NCBI GenBank assembly: GCA_025357635.1
Contig: JANXOV010000077.1
Location: forward strand, 1 to 39,349
Direction: 5' to 3'
Source: Pseudomonadota bacterium
GTDB lineage: Bacteria > Pseudomonadota > Gammaproteobacteria > Steroidobacterales > Steroidobacteraceae
DNA length: 39,349 nucleotides
In this document: positions 24,384 to 31,895 of the stretch, piece after piece
Numbering within the stretch: the first letter of the stretch is position 1
Layout: each line of letters opens with the position of its first letter
The notes under the pieces: model-generated
Databases searched by the model: none
The model's input: the letters and a program-made list of their open reading frames with translations, nothing else
What the model was told of the DNA's origin: nothing
Made by a program: the position numbers and the translations under genes

Positions 24384-26794
24384 AGAGTTCTGCAAGAGCC
24401 GTGGTCATTGGCGGAGGCGTGGTCGGCGCCAGCGTGCTGTATCACCTGGCCAAGATCGGCTGGACCGACGTGCTGATGCTCGAGAAGAACGAGCTGACCT
24501 CAGGCTCGACCTGGCACGCGGCCGGTGGCATGCACACCTTCAACGGCGAGGCCAACATTTCACGGCTGCAGAAGTACACCATCGATCTGTATCGCGAGAT
24601 CGAAGCCTTGTCAGGCCAGTCCTGCGGACTGCATCCCAATGGCGGGCTCATGCTGGCGGCGACGCAGGGTGAACTGGACAGTCTGAAACTGATCTGCTCG
24701 CGCGCGCGCTACCTGGGCATGGAAACGCGGATGATCTCGCTGGAAGAAGCGCGGCAGCTGAATCCGTTGATCGACACGAGTCATTTCATCGGCGCGCTGT
24801 GGCGCGCGGACGGCGGTCATTGCGATCCGTCGGGCACCACGCACGCCTATGTCAAATCCGCGCGCATGCTCGGAGCGGCGGTGGAGCGCTTCACCCGCGT
24901 GCTGTCGCTCTCGCAACGCCGTGACGGCAGCTGGGACGTGGTGACGGACAAAGGCACGGTGCACGCCGAGCATGTCGTCAACTGCGCAGGCCTGTGGGCG
25001 CGCGAGGTCGGCCACATGGTCGGCATCGAACTCCCCGTGCTGGCGATGCAGCATCACTACCTGTTGACGGAAGATATCCCGGAGCTCAAGGGCAGGGGCC
25101 AGGAGTTCGTCAATACGACGGACTATGCCGGGGAGATATACCTGCGTCAGGAGCGCGGCGGCGCGCTCATCGGCACCTATGAACCGCACGGCCTCGTGTG
25201 GTCCCCATTGAAGACGCCCGATGATTTCGCCATGCAGCTGCTGCCTGATGACTTCGAGCGGCTTGCGCCGTACTTCGAGGTTGGGTTCCAGCATTTTCCG
25301 GCGCTCGGGCGCGCAGGGATCCGCAAGGCCATCAATGGTCCGTTCACCTTTGCCCCGGACGGCAATCCGCTGGTCGGGCCGGTGCGCGGCTTGAAAAATT
25401 ACTGGGTTGCGTGCGCCGTCATGGCCGGATTCAGTCAGGGCGGCGGCATCGGCCTGGTGCTGTCGCGTTGGATGGCGCACAACGATCCAGGCCAGGACAT
25501 TCTCTCCATGGACGTCGCGCGATTCGGCGCGTTCGCGACACCCAGGTACACCGCCATCAAGGTGCCTGAGAACTACTCCCGGCGTTTCCGCCTTGCGTAT
25601 CCCAACGAGGAGCTGCCCGCTGCGCGCCCCGTGCGCCGCTCTGCGATATACGACAAGCTGCTGAGCGCCGGGGCTGTCATGGGTGCCAATTTCGGGCTCG
25701 AACATGCATTGTGGTTTGCGCCTCCCGGCGTTGCGCCCACCGAGACGCCGACTTACCGCCGCTCGGAGGCATTTGCGATCGTGCGCGAAGAGTGTCTGGC
25801 GGTACGCCGGGCCGTGGGCATGTATGAGACGACCAACTACGGCAAGTATGAGATTACCGGAGCGGGCGCGCGTGCCTGGCTCGACCGCGTTTTCGCCTGC
25901 CGCATTCCAAGTCCCGGACGGCTGGCGCTTGCGCCCATGCTCAATCCCGCCGGCAGGATCATCGGTGATCTGTCGATCGCGTGCCTCGCCGATGAGCGTT
26001 TCATGGTCGTTGGCTCGGGCTTTGCCGAGGAGTTCCACATGCGCTGGTTCTGGGCCTCTGGGCCGGCCCCTGACGTGTTCGTGCGCTCGGCAGCATCCAC
26101 GCTCGCAGGGCTGTCCATCGCCGGCCCGCGCTCGCGGGAACTGCTGCAGCGCCTGGTGCGCGATGATCTTTCCGCAGCGTCATTCAAACTGTTTCATGTG
26201 AAGCAGACGGCAGTCGGTTTCGCGCCGGCAATTCTGACTCGCGCGGGATTCACCGGAGAATTGGGCTACGAGATCTGGACCACGCCGGATTATTTCGCCT
26301 CGCTTTACGATGATCTGCGTGAGGCCGGCCGCGACCTTGGCCTGGTGCATTTTGGCGGCCGTGCATTGTCTTCGCTGCGGCTCGAAAAGTGCTATGGCTC
26401 ATTCAACAAGGATTTTCGCCCTGATTACACGGCCGCTGAAACGGGACTCGACCGCTTCGTCGACTTCGGCAAACCGGAATTTGCCGGACGCTCCGCCGCG
26501 CTGGCTGAGCGCGCGGCTGGCCCGAAGCGCCGCTTCGTGGTCATGGAGGTCGCGGACTCGAATGCCGATGCGGTCGGCTATGAGTCGATCCTCAAGGATG
26601 GTGCAGCGGTGGGCTATGTGACCTCTGGTGCCTACGGTCATTGCGTGGGCAAGAGTCTCGCCGCCGGCTACGTGCCCACGGGGCTTGCGCGCGACGGCGA
26701 GATTCTGGAGATCGATGTTCTGGGTGAGATCCTGGCGGCTACGGTGCGCGTTGCGCCGATTTACGATCCGCAGGGCGCTCGACTGCGCGGATAA
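24380..26794 (+). CDS. Dimethylglycine dehydrogenase-like FAD/GcvT fusion protein
   Basis: This 804-residue protein joins an N-terminal DAO-type FAD oxidase domain (residues ~5-430; VVIGGGVVGASVLYHLAKIG) to a C-terminal GcvT folate domain (~435-800; FTGELGYEIWTTPDYF). His46 in GSTWHAAGGMHTF matches the histidine that binds FAD covalently in mitochondrial dimethylglycine and sarcosine dehydrogenases. Since SoxBDAG already handles sarcosine, dimethylglycine is the most likely substrate, with formaldehyde-level carbon passed to tetrahydrofolate. The 4-nt overlap with soxG makes it the last gene of the operon. Sarcosine or another N-methyl amine is the alternative. Confidence 0.88.
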   Translation: MKSSARAVVIGGGVVGASVLYHLAKIGWTDVLMLEKNELTSGSTWHAAGGMHTFNGEANISRLQKYTIDLYREIEALSGQSCGLHPNGGLMLAATQGELDSLKLICSRARYLGMETRMISLEEARQLNPLIDTSHFIGALWRADGGHCDPSGTTHAYVKSARMLGAAVERFTRVLSLSQRRDGSWDVVTDKGTVHAEHVVNCAGLWAREVGHMVGIELPVLAMQHHYLLTEDIPELKGRGQEFVNTTDYAGEIYLRQERGGALIGTYEPHGLVWSPLKTPDDFAMQLLPDDFERLAPYFEVGFQHFPALGRAGIRKAINGPFTFAPDGNPLVGPVRGLKNYWVACAVMAGFSQGGGIGLVLSRWMAHNDPGQDILSMDVARFGAFATPRYTAIKVPENYSRRFRLAYPNEELPAARPVRRSAIYDKLLSAGAVMGANFGLEHALWFAPPGVAPTETPTYRRSEAFAIVREECLAVRRAVGMYETTNYGKYEITGAGARAWLDRVFACRIPSPGRLALAPMLNPAGRIIGDLSIACLADERFMVVGSGFAEEFHMRWFWASGPAPDVFVRSAASTLAGLSIAGPRSRELLQRLVRDDLSAASFKLFHVKQTAVGFAPAILTRAGFTGELGYEIWTTPDYFASLYDDLREAGRDLGLVHFGGRALSSLRLEKCYGSFNKDFRPDYTAAETGLDRFVDFGKPEFAGRSAALAERAAGPKRRFVVMEVADSNADAVGYESILKDGAAVGYVTSGAYGHCVGKSLAAGYVPTGLARDGEILEIDVLGEILAATVRVAPIYDPQGARLRG

Positions 26795-26801
26795 TGCATG
26801 C

Positions 26802-26924
26802 CTAGCGGATCAGGCCATCCCGGCGCAGACGATCCGCGATCGCGGCGACACTACCGCTGGACGCACTGGCAATGCCGGGCGCGCACGCCGTGCCGAGAAT
26901 GAGCAGCAGGCTCGCGAGCTTCAT
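26802..26924 (-). CDS. 40-residue exported peptide
   Basis: A short minus-strand frame starts MKLASLLLILGTACAPGIA and ends in a basic amphipathic stretch (ADRLRRDGLIR). The N-terminus is a clear signal peptide, cleaved near ASA; alternatively TAC could act as a weak lipobox. A GGAG sits about 10 nt upstream, and the gene begins 15 nt after the SYLF gene stop, so it is probably co-transcribed with it. No family is recognised. Confidence 0.5.
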   Translation of the reverse strand: MKLASLLLILGTACAPGIASASSGSVAAIADRLRRDGLIR

Positions 26925-26939
26925 CGGTTTCTCCGCTGG

Positions 26940-27806
26940 TTACTTCGGCGGTTCCTGTCCTGGATTCGCATCTTCCATCGGGAAGGTTTGCGCAGGGGCC
27001 GGTGTGGCGGTCGCAGGAGCAGTAGCAGGAGCCGTGTCCGGTGCGGCGCCGGTTGCCGCGGGCACTTCGGCCTGCGGGGCGGGAGAGCTTCGCACCTGGG
27101 TGCGCGTGGTCTGGGCCAGCCGGTCCAGGAACCGCTGGCCGGCGGCCGGGGGCGCCGGTGATTGACCGGAAAATATCTCGCTGGCGGTCACGCCGCGCTT
27201 TGCGTAAAAGGCTGCGTTTGCCTTCTTGTTGATGGTAATGGCGGAACCATCGAGGGAGGCGCCGGCGAACAAGCCACGCGAGCGTGCATAGGAATAAATC
27301 TCGGCATCGAAATTCAAGTCCGTCGCCGCCGAACCGGAACGGCCGACGGGACCTGCGGCGACAGAGGCGTCCGCACCGAGAGTCATTTTGCCGCCGGTGA
27401 TGCCCTCGATGCCGTTCTTGGTCGTGAACACCAGGACGATATCGGAGGACTGGGCGCCGATCATGAATCCGAAATTGCCCCCGGTCAGCGTGATGAACGA
27501 TGGGTTGCTCCACGGACCGTTGAGTTTGTCGCGGATCATGAGCACACCATGGCCGCGGCTGCCGCCGATCGGGGTCAACCCGAGTTTGATGACATCGGGA
27601 ATGATGGCGATGCCGTAGGCGCGAGAGAGCAGCAGGTCCGGAAGGCGTTGATCCGGCATGCCCTGGACGTCTTCCAATACCTCGGTGGCCGTCAACAGCC
27701 GCGCTTCTTCACGCGCGCCCGCCCGGGCAGGCGCGGCGCCCAGCGCAAGCGCGGCGCTGAACGCAAGGATGATGGAGACTGATACTGAACGGTTTGGCTT
27801 GAACAT
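26940..27806 (-). CDS. SYLF/YSC84-like lipid-binding domain protein, exported
   Basis: I place the start at the ATG at 27806 because GGGAG lies 5 nt upstream; a GTG two codons earlier is possible. The 288-residue product has a signal peptide (VSIILAFSAALALG, cleavage near ARA). A SYLF (YSC84-like, Ysc84 actin-binding) domain follows, with AYGIAIIPDVIKLGL, GSRGHGVLMIRD and TLTGGNFGFMIGAQSSDIVLVF. The domain binds phosphoinositides in eukaryotes; the bacterial role is poorly known but periplasmic/envelope. The C-terminal ~70 residues are a Pro/Ala-rich disordered tail. Confidence 0.88.
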   Translation of the reverse strand: MFKPNRSVSVSIILAFSAALALGAAPARAGAREEARLLTATEVLEDVQGMPDQRLPDLLLSRAYGIAIIPDVIKLGLTPIGGSRGHGVLMIRDKLNGPWSNPSFITLTGGNFGFMIGAQSSDIVLVFTTKNGIEGITGGKMTLGADASVAAGPVGRSGSAATDLNFDAEIYSYARSRGLFAGASLDGSAITINKKANAAFYAKRGVTASEIFSGQSPAPPAAGQRFLDRLAQTTRTQVRSSPAPQAEVPAATGAAPDTAPATAPATATPAPAQTFPMEDANPGQEPPK

Positions 27807-27880
27807 CGACACTCCCGCTGAAACAACGCGCTTACGACTCTACGGACAGGACTTCGTCGGGCGCCTTTAGTTCCGCAAGC

Positions 27881-30592
27881 TTAACGCGTGTCGAGGACGG
27901 CGAGAACCCGCGCGGCATCCGCCTCGCGTCGATGGGCTCGATAGTACTCCAGCAGATGCTGCGATGCTTGGCGGGTCGCGGGATTCTTCGCGCTCAGGAG
28001 TTGCAGCAGCCGCGTCTGCGCCGCCGCAAGCATGGGCGCACCCTGCGCATCGTGGCCTGACTTGATCAGGCACCAGCCTAGGCTTGCTTCTGAGCGCGCC
28101 GCGCGCCAGCTGTCCACACCTGCCAGCCGGCGGTTCAGTTCCAGCGCCGCCCGCAGTTCAACCTCCGCCGCCTGATATTGCCCGCGCGTAATGAAGATGT
28201 CGCCCAACAATTGACGCGTGGAGGCAATGTACAGATGCTCCGGCGGCAGACTCTTCGCGTAAATGCCCAGCGCCTCACGCGCCGACTTTTCGGCTGCAGG
28301 CGCATCGCCGGCCTTCAGGTACAGACTCGCCAGCAAATCCAGGCGATAGCCGGCCAGATAGTGCTCCGGACCCAGTCGTTGACGGGTCAGCGTGACCGCT
28401 TCGCTGACGGTGTCGATGGCGCGGCGATATTCGCCGCGGCGCTCATACAGCGTGCCGAGACTCTCCAGCGTCTGCGCGACGCGTTGATTCGAGGCGCCGA
28501 AGACGCGGCGCTCGACTTCGAGCGCCTCATTCAACATGGACTCCGCTTCCGCGTACTTGCCGCGTTCGACCAGGATTCTGCCCAGGTTGGCCAGCGCAAT
28601 GGCGTGGTCGGGGTGATCCCTGCTGAGCGTGGCTTGGAATATCTCGAGCGCGTCGCGCTGGTACTTTTCCGCCAGCGCATAGTTGTCCTGCCAGACGGCG
28701 ACGTTGGCAAGCTCGTTGAGCGCGCCGGCGACTTCCCGTCGCTCATCGCCCAGGACACTGCGGTAGATGAGCAGAGCCTGGCGATAGTACGCCGAGGCTT
28801 GATCCGGACGGCTTCGTCCGTTGTTCTCCATCGCGCCCAGTTGCATGAGAATATCCGCGGTCTGGCGTGTGGCCGGCTGATTTCCGGCGCGCGTCAACGC
28901 CAGAGCCTGGTTCAAATAGGCTTCCGCGGAGGTGAGGTTCCCGGCGTCCGAGAGCGCCTCGGCAAGGTTGGCGAGTGCGGCGGCGACGAGTATCGGATTG
29001 GGGGGGCGCGCCTGCCGCCTTATCGCCAATGCCTGCTCGAACAAGGGTACGGCGCGCGGACTCAGACCCTGGCGGCGGTACGCGAGGCCGATGCTTTCCA
29101 GCAGTTGCGCCCGCACTTCGGGTTGTTCGTCCAGATTTCCCATGATCTTGGCGGCGCCGCGGTCCAGCAGATCCTTGGCCGTGGCTTCATGGCCCTGCGC
29201 ATTGAAAGGATCCGCCTGCGAAAAGACATCGACCAGGAAGCTGGAAACCTGCTGCGCGCGATCCCGTTCGCGTGCCGTTGCATCGCGTGCCAGCTCGATG
29301 CGGTGGTTTTGCCAGAGCGTGATGCCGGCGACGCCGGTCATGCCGATGATCAGCGCCGCCACGAGACTGACGCCCAACAAATGCCGGCGCAGGAATTTCG
29401 CGGAGTTGTAGCGCCAGTCGCCGTGCCGCGCCAGCACCGGCTGAGCCTGCAGATGGCGCGCGACGTCCTCGGCCAGCGCCTGCGCCGACGCGTAGCGGCG
29501 TTCGGGCTCCTTGCGCATGGCGATTGTCACGATCGCATCCAGGTCTCCCGCCAGCCGTGCGCGCAGGCGCTCCGGCGACAATCCGCGCCGGTCCGAAATG
29601 CGCTGCCGGTCCAGATCGCTCTCACCGGTGATCCTGGCCGTGACCGCCTGGCTGGGACGCGCCGGATCGTCCATGCAGATCGCGCGCTCCAGTTGCAGCT
29701 GGCTGTAGCTGTTGAGGCGGTACGGGGGGCGGCCGGACAGCAGCTGGTAGAGCAACACGCCCAGCGCGTAGATGTCCGTCGCGGTCGTGATGGGCCGACC
29801 CAGCACTTGCTCCGGCGCGGCGTTTTCGGGCGTGAGCACCCGTTCTTGAAGACGGGTCACCGGCAATGTATGCGAAACGCTTTCCGGCGCGAGCATCTTG
29901 GCGATTCCAAAGTCCAGCAATTTCGGCGTGCCGTCGTGCGTGACGAGGATGTTTCCCGGTTTGAGGTCGCGGTGCACGATCAGGTTGCGATGCGCGAATT
30001 GCACCGCCTCGCAGATCTTGATGAACAATTCCAACCGTTCGCGTATGAACAGCGTGCGGCTGTCGCAGTACGTCAGCACGTCTTCGCCCGCCACGTGCTC
30101 CATCACCAGGTAGGGGGTGCCGTCTTCGAGGTCGCCACTGTCGATCAACCGGGCAATCGAGGTGTGCTCGAGCTTGGCGAGAATGTGGCGCTCGCTGTGC
30201 AGCCGGTTGCGCATGCGCGGATGCAAGGTTGCATGGTGCAAAACCTTGATGGCCACGATTTGCTCGTATTGCGCGTCGGCACGCTCCGCGGTGTAGACGG
30301 TGCTGGTGCCGCCATGGCCGAGAACAGAGAGGATCCGGTAGGCGCCGATGCGCTTGCCTATCAGCCGGTCCGCATGCTGTTCCAAGAGGTCCCCGGCCGC
30401 GGCACCGATTGCCCCGAGCAGCGGATCCTCACCCGCCGTGTCGATCGATAGCAGCGACTCCACGGACTTGCGCAATTCGGGGTCCTGCGCGCCGACGCCC
30501 TCGAGTCGCTGCGCGCGATCCACCGGATTGGCCTCGCACACTTCTTCGAAGATCGAGCGAATCTGCTGCCAGCGGGCGCGAGTGAGCATCAT
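27881..30592 (-). CDS. Transmembrane Ser/Thr protein kinase with C-terminal TPR repeats
   Basis: This 903-residue protein has a kinase domain at about residues 84-380: glycine loop LGHGGTSTVY, Lys116 in VAIK, catalytic loop VHRDLKPGN (Asp209), DFG at 227-229 and APEQ at 259-262. One membrane helix (about 404-425, LLGVSLVAALIIGMTGVAGI) separates it from ~470 residues of tetratricopeptide repeats, which should be outside the cytosol. The protein is a likely envelope sensor. Its start overlaps the stop of the sigma factor gene (ATGA), so kinase and sigma are made together and the kinase probably controls or is controlled with the sigma factor. Confidence 0.94.
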   Translation of the reverse strand: MMLTRARWQQIRSIFEEVCEANPVDRAQRLEGVGAQDPELRKSVESLLSIDTAGEDPLLGAIGAAAGDLLEQHADRLIGKRIGAYRILSVLGHGGTSTVYTAERADAQYEQIVAIKVLHHATLHPRMRNRLHSERHILAKLEHTSIARLIDSGDLEDGTPYLVMEHVAGEDVLTYCDSRTLFIRERLELFIKICEAVQFAHRNLIVHRDLKPGNILVTHDGTPKLLDFGIAKMLAPESVSHTLPVTRLQERVLTPENAAPEQVLGRPITTATDIYALGVLLYQLLSGRPPYRLNSYSQLQLERAICMDDPARPSQAVTARITGESDLDRQRISDRRGLSPERLRARLAGDLDAIVTIAMRKEPERRYASAQALAEDVARHLQAQPVLARHGDWRYNSAKFLRRHLLGVSLVAALIIGMTGVAGITLWQNHRIELARDATARERDRAQQVSSFLVDVFSQADPFNAQGHEATAKDLLDRGAAKIMGNLDEQPEVRAQLLESIGLAYRRQGLSPRAVPLFEQALAIRRQARPPNPILVAAALANLAEALSDAGNLTSAEAYLNQALALTRAGNQPATRQTADILMQLGAMENNGRSRPDQASAYYRQALLIYRSVLGDERREVAGALNELANVAVWQDNYALAEKYQRDALEIFQATLSRDHPDHAIALANLGRILVERGKYAEAESMLNEALEVERRVFGASNQRVAQTLESLGTLYERRGEYRRAIDTVSEAVTLTRQRLGPEHYLAGYRLDLLASLYLKAGDAPAAEKSAREALGIYAKSLPPEHLYIASTRQLLGDIFITRGQYQAAEVELRAALELNRRLAGVDSWRAARSEASLGWCLIKSGHDAQGAPMLAAAQTRLLQLLSAKNPATRQASQHLLEYYRAHRREADAARVLAVLDTR

Positions 30593-31155
30593 CTGGGCCG
30601 CACCGCCAGTTGATTCAGCAGCCAGGCGCGAGCGAGGCGGATGTCGCGGTGAACGGTGGCTGCGGAGCAGTTCATGGTGAGGGCGATCTGGTCGTAAGTC
30701 AGCTCGCCGAAATAGTGCAGCTCAAGCGCCTGTGCCAGCCGTGGCTCCAGTTGCGCCAACTGCTCCAGTGCACTGTCCAGATCAATGATATCGAAGCTCG
30801 GCTCGGGACTTGCCGGCAGGTCGTCGACCAGCGGCACTTGTCGCGCCGAACCAAAACGCTTGTCCCGGCCGCGGCTGCGCGCGTGATCTACCAATACACG
30901 GCGCATGAGGCGCGATGCGAGCGCGAAGAAATGAGTGCGATCCGCCGTTGGAACTTCCGATTGGATCAGGCGCAGGAAAGCCTCATGGACGACAGCGGTC
31001 GCCTGCAGCGTGTGACTGCCGCGTTCGCCGCGCATATAGCGGTGCGCGAGCCGCCGCAATTCGTCGTAAACAAGCGGCGTGAGTTCCACCAGGGCCTGTT
31101 CCTGGCCGGTGCGCCAATCGGAAAGCAATTGAGTGAACTTGCCTTTGGCGCCCAT
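30589..31155 (-). CDS. ECF-type RNA polymerase sigma factor (kinase-linked group)
   Basis: The 188-residue sigma factor has region 2 at residues ~25-95 (ELRRLAHRYMRGERGSHTL; ASRLMRRVLVDHARSRGR) and region 4 at ~125-180 (LEQLAQLEPRLAQALELHYF; LTYDQIALTMNCSAATVHRD). The wording resembles the ECF subgroup annotated together with Ser/Thr kinase-TPR proteins. No anti-sigma factor is adjacent; the coupled kinase gene takes that place, suggesting control by phosphorylation. There is no strong ribosome site at the chosen start, so the N-terminus could shift. Confidence 0.9.
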   Translation of the reverse strand: MGAKGKFTQLLSDWRTGQEQALVELTPLVYDELRRLAHRYMRGERGSHTLQATAVVHEAFLRLIQSEVPTADRTHFFALASRLMRRVLVDHARSRGRDKRFGSARQVPLVDDLPASPEPSFDIIDLDSALEQLAQLEPRLAQALELHYFGELTYDQIALTMNCSAATVHRDIRLARAWLLNQLAVRPR

Positions 31156-31234
31156 CGCTAGCGCTCTGCGCGCCGCGGTTGACCCCTCATCGGTGTCTCC
31201 ACCTGGCGGATAATGTTAAATGATTGTGGCGTCA

Positions 31235-31250
31235 TGTGAGGGAATTCACA
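31235..31250. promoter_or_regulatory. CRP/Clp-type binding site between the sigma factor and repeat-peptide genes
   Basis: TGTGA-GGGAAT-TCACA is a perfect match to the ten fixed bases of the CRP core. It lies in the only non-coding gap of the region, 80 bp from the sigma gene start and about 86 bp before the repeat-peptide start, and could serve either direction. A wider inverted repeat GATTGTG/CACAATC (31222-31228 and 31247-31253) overlaps it. A perfect core match is expected by chance about 0.04 times in a window this size. Confidence 0.6.
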
Positions 31251-31336
31251 ATCTGGCGTCGCTTTACAAAAAGCGCTGCGATTTTCAAAGCGTGAAGCAA
31301 AAGCATCAATTCCTATCAAAATTCTGGAGAAAGCCG

Positions 31337-31618
31337 ATGAAACCTACTGTAATGCAACTGTCCCTCGCGACAGCCCTATCTTGCGCAGCATTTGCCTCGG
31401 GCGCCAGTGCAAGCGCCACAGCCTTTGACGCCCACCCGGCCAACCCGCCGCGCTTTGCGGTCCAGGACGCCCACCCGGCCAACCCGCCGCGCTTTGCGGT
31501 CCAGGACGCGCATCCGGCCAACCCGCCGCGCTTTGCGGTCCAGGACGCGCATCCGGCCAACCCGCCACGTTTTGCGGTCCAGGATGCGCATCCGGCCAAC
31601 CCGCCACGGGCGTTTTGA
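31337..31618 (+). CDS. Exported tandem-repeat peptide precursor (five DAHPANPPRFAVQ units)
   Basis: The ATG at 31337 has GGAG 7 nt upstream. The 93-residue product starts with a signal peptide (MKPTVMQLSLATALSC..., cleavage after ASASA) followed by TAF and then four complete 13-residue units DAHPANPPRFAVQ and a fifth, shortened one ending PPRAF. The mature part has no cysteine, is Pro-rich and carries one His per unit. All base differences between comparable codons of the units are synonymous, so the peptide sequence appears to be under selection. No family is recognised. It could be a secreted structural or metal-binding repeat protein or a multi-copy peptide precursor. Confidence 0.8.
   Translation: MKPTVMQLSLATALSCAAFASGASASATAFDAHPANPPRFAVQDAHPANPPRFAVQDAHPANPPRFAVQDAHPANPPRFAVQDAHPANPPRAF
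31427..31618. repeat. 39-bp tandem repeat, 4 full copies plus one partial
   Basis: Units begin at 31427, 31466, 31505, 31544 and 31583. Units 1 and 2 are identical; units 3, 4 and 5 each gain one to three third-position changes. The fifth is cut after 27 bases and ends in the stop. The gradient suggests stepwise duplication with unit 1/2 the newest. Confidence 0.97.
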
Positions 31619-31634
31619 ATCATAGGGAGACGCC

Positions 31635-31829
31635 ATGAAGCGTCATAAATTGATCATGACCGGCGCAGCCATTCTGGTTTTTGGTGTGGCGTTCGCCGCA
31701 AAACGAACCGCTGTGGATGCTGATCGACACCTGGACCGTCCGACGAGTCTGGCCAAGTGGCAGCCGGGCAGCGACATTCCGATGTCCGCCTACGGGCTTA
31801 CAGAGCTCAGCGCCGGCCGGCCGCGTTGA
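31635..31829 (+). CDS. Small exported protein, 64 residues
   Basis: It starts 16 nt after the repeat-peptide stop with its own ribosome site (AGGGAG, 5 nt spacing). The signal peptide MKRHKLIMTGAAILVFG... is cleaved near FAA, leaving ~42 residues (KRTAVDADRHLDRPTSLAKW then QPGSDIPMSAYGLTELSAG). No cysteine and no known family. Shared transcription with the repeat peptide and the strong terminator behind it suggest one two-gene unit. Confidence 0.7.
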   Translation: MKRHKLIMTGAAILVFGVAFAAKRTAVDADRHLDRPTSLAKWQPGSDIPMSAYGLTELSAGRPR

Positions 31830-31844
31830 TCGTATGGCAACTTC

Positions 31845-31879
31845 AACGGGGCCCGACGCGGGTCGGCCCCGTTCTTTTT
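31845..31879 (+). terminator. Strong intrinsic terminator after the two small exported proteins
   Basis: AACGGGGCCCGAC and GTCGGCCCCGTT pair as a 12-bp stem with one bulged C and a GCGG loop, followed by CTTTTT. The T-run is on the plus side, so it ends the plus-strand unit just before the convergent DUF3570 stop. Confidence 0.92.
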
Positions 31880-31895
31880 CCGTGCGGGTGCAGCG

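Noticed and set aside
28178-30451. 757-codon plus-strand frame opposite the kinase-TPR gene
   Set aside because: The opposite strand encodes a complete kinase with all catalytic motifs. The plus-strand product is Arg/Gln-rich without any recognisable domain.
31427-31618. 39-bp repeats considered as a non-coding or CRISPR-like array
   Set aside because: No unique spacers separate the units. The frame is open, starts with a signal peptide, and differences are synonymous.
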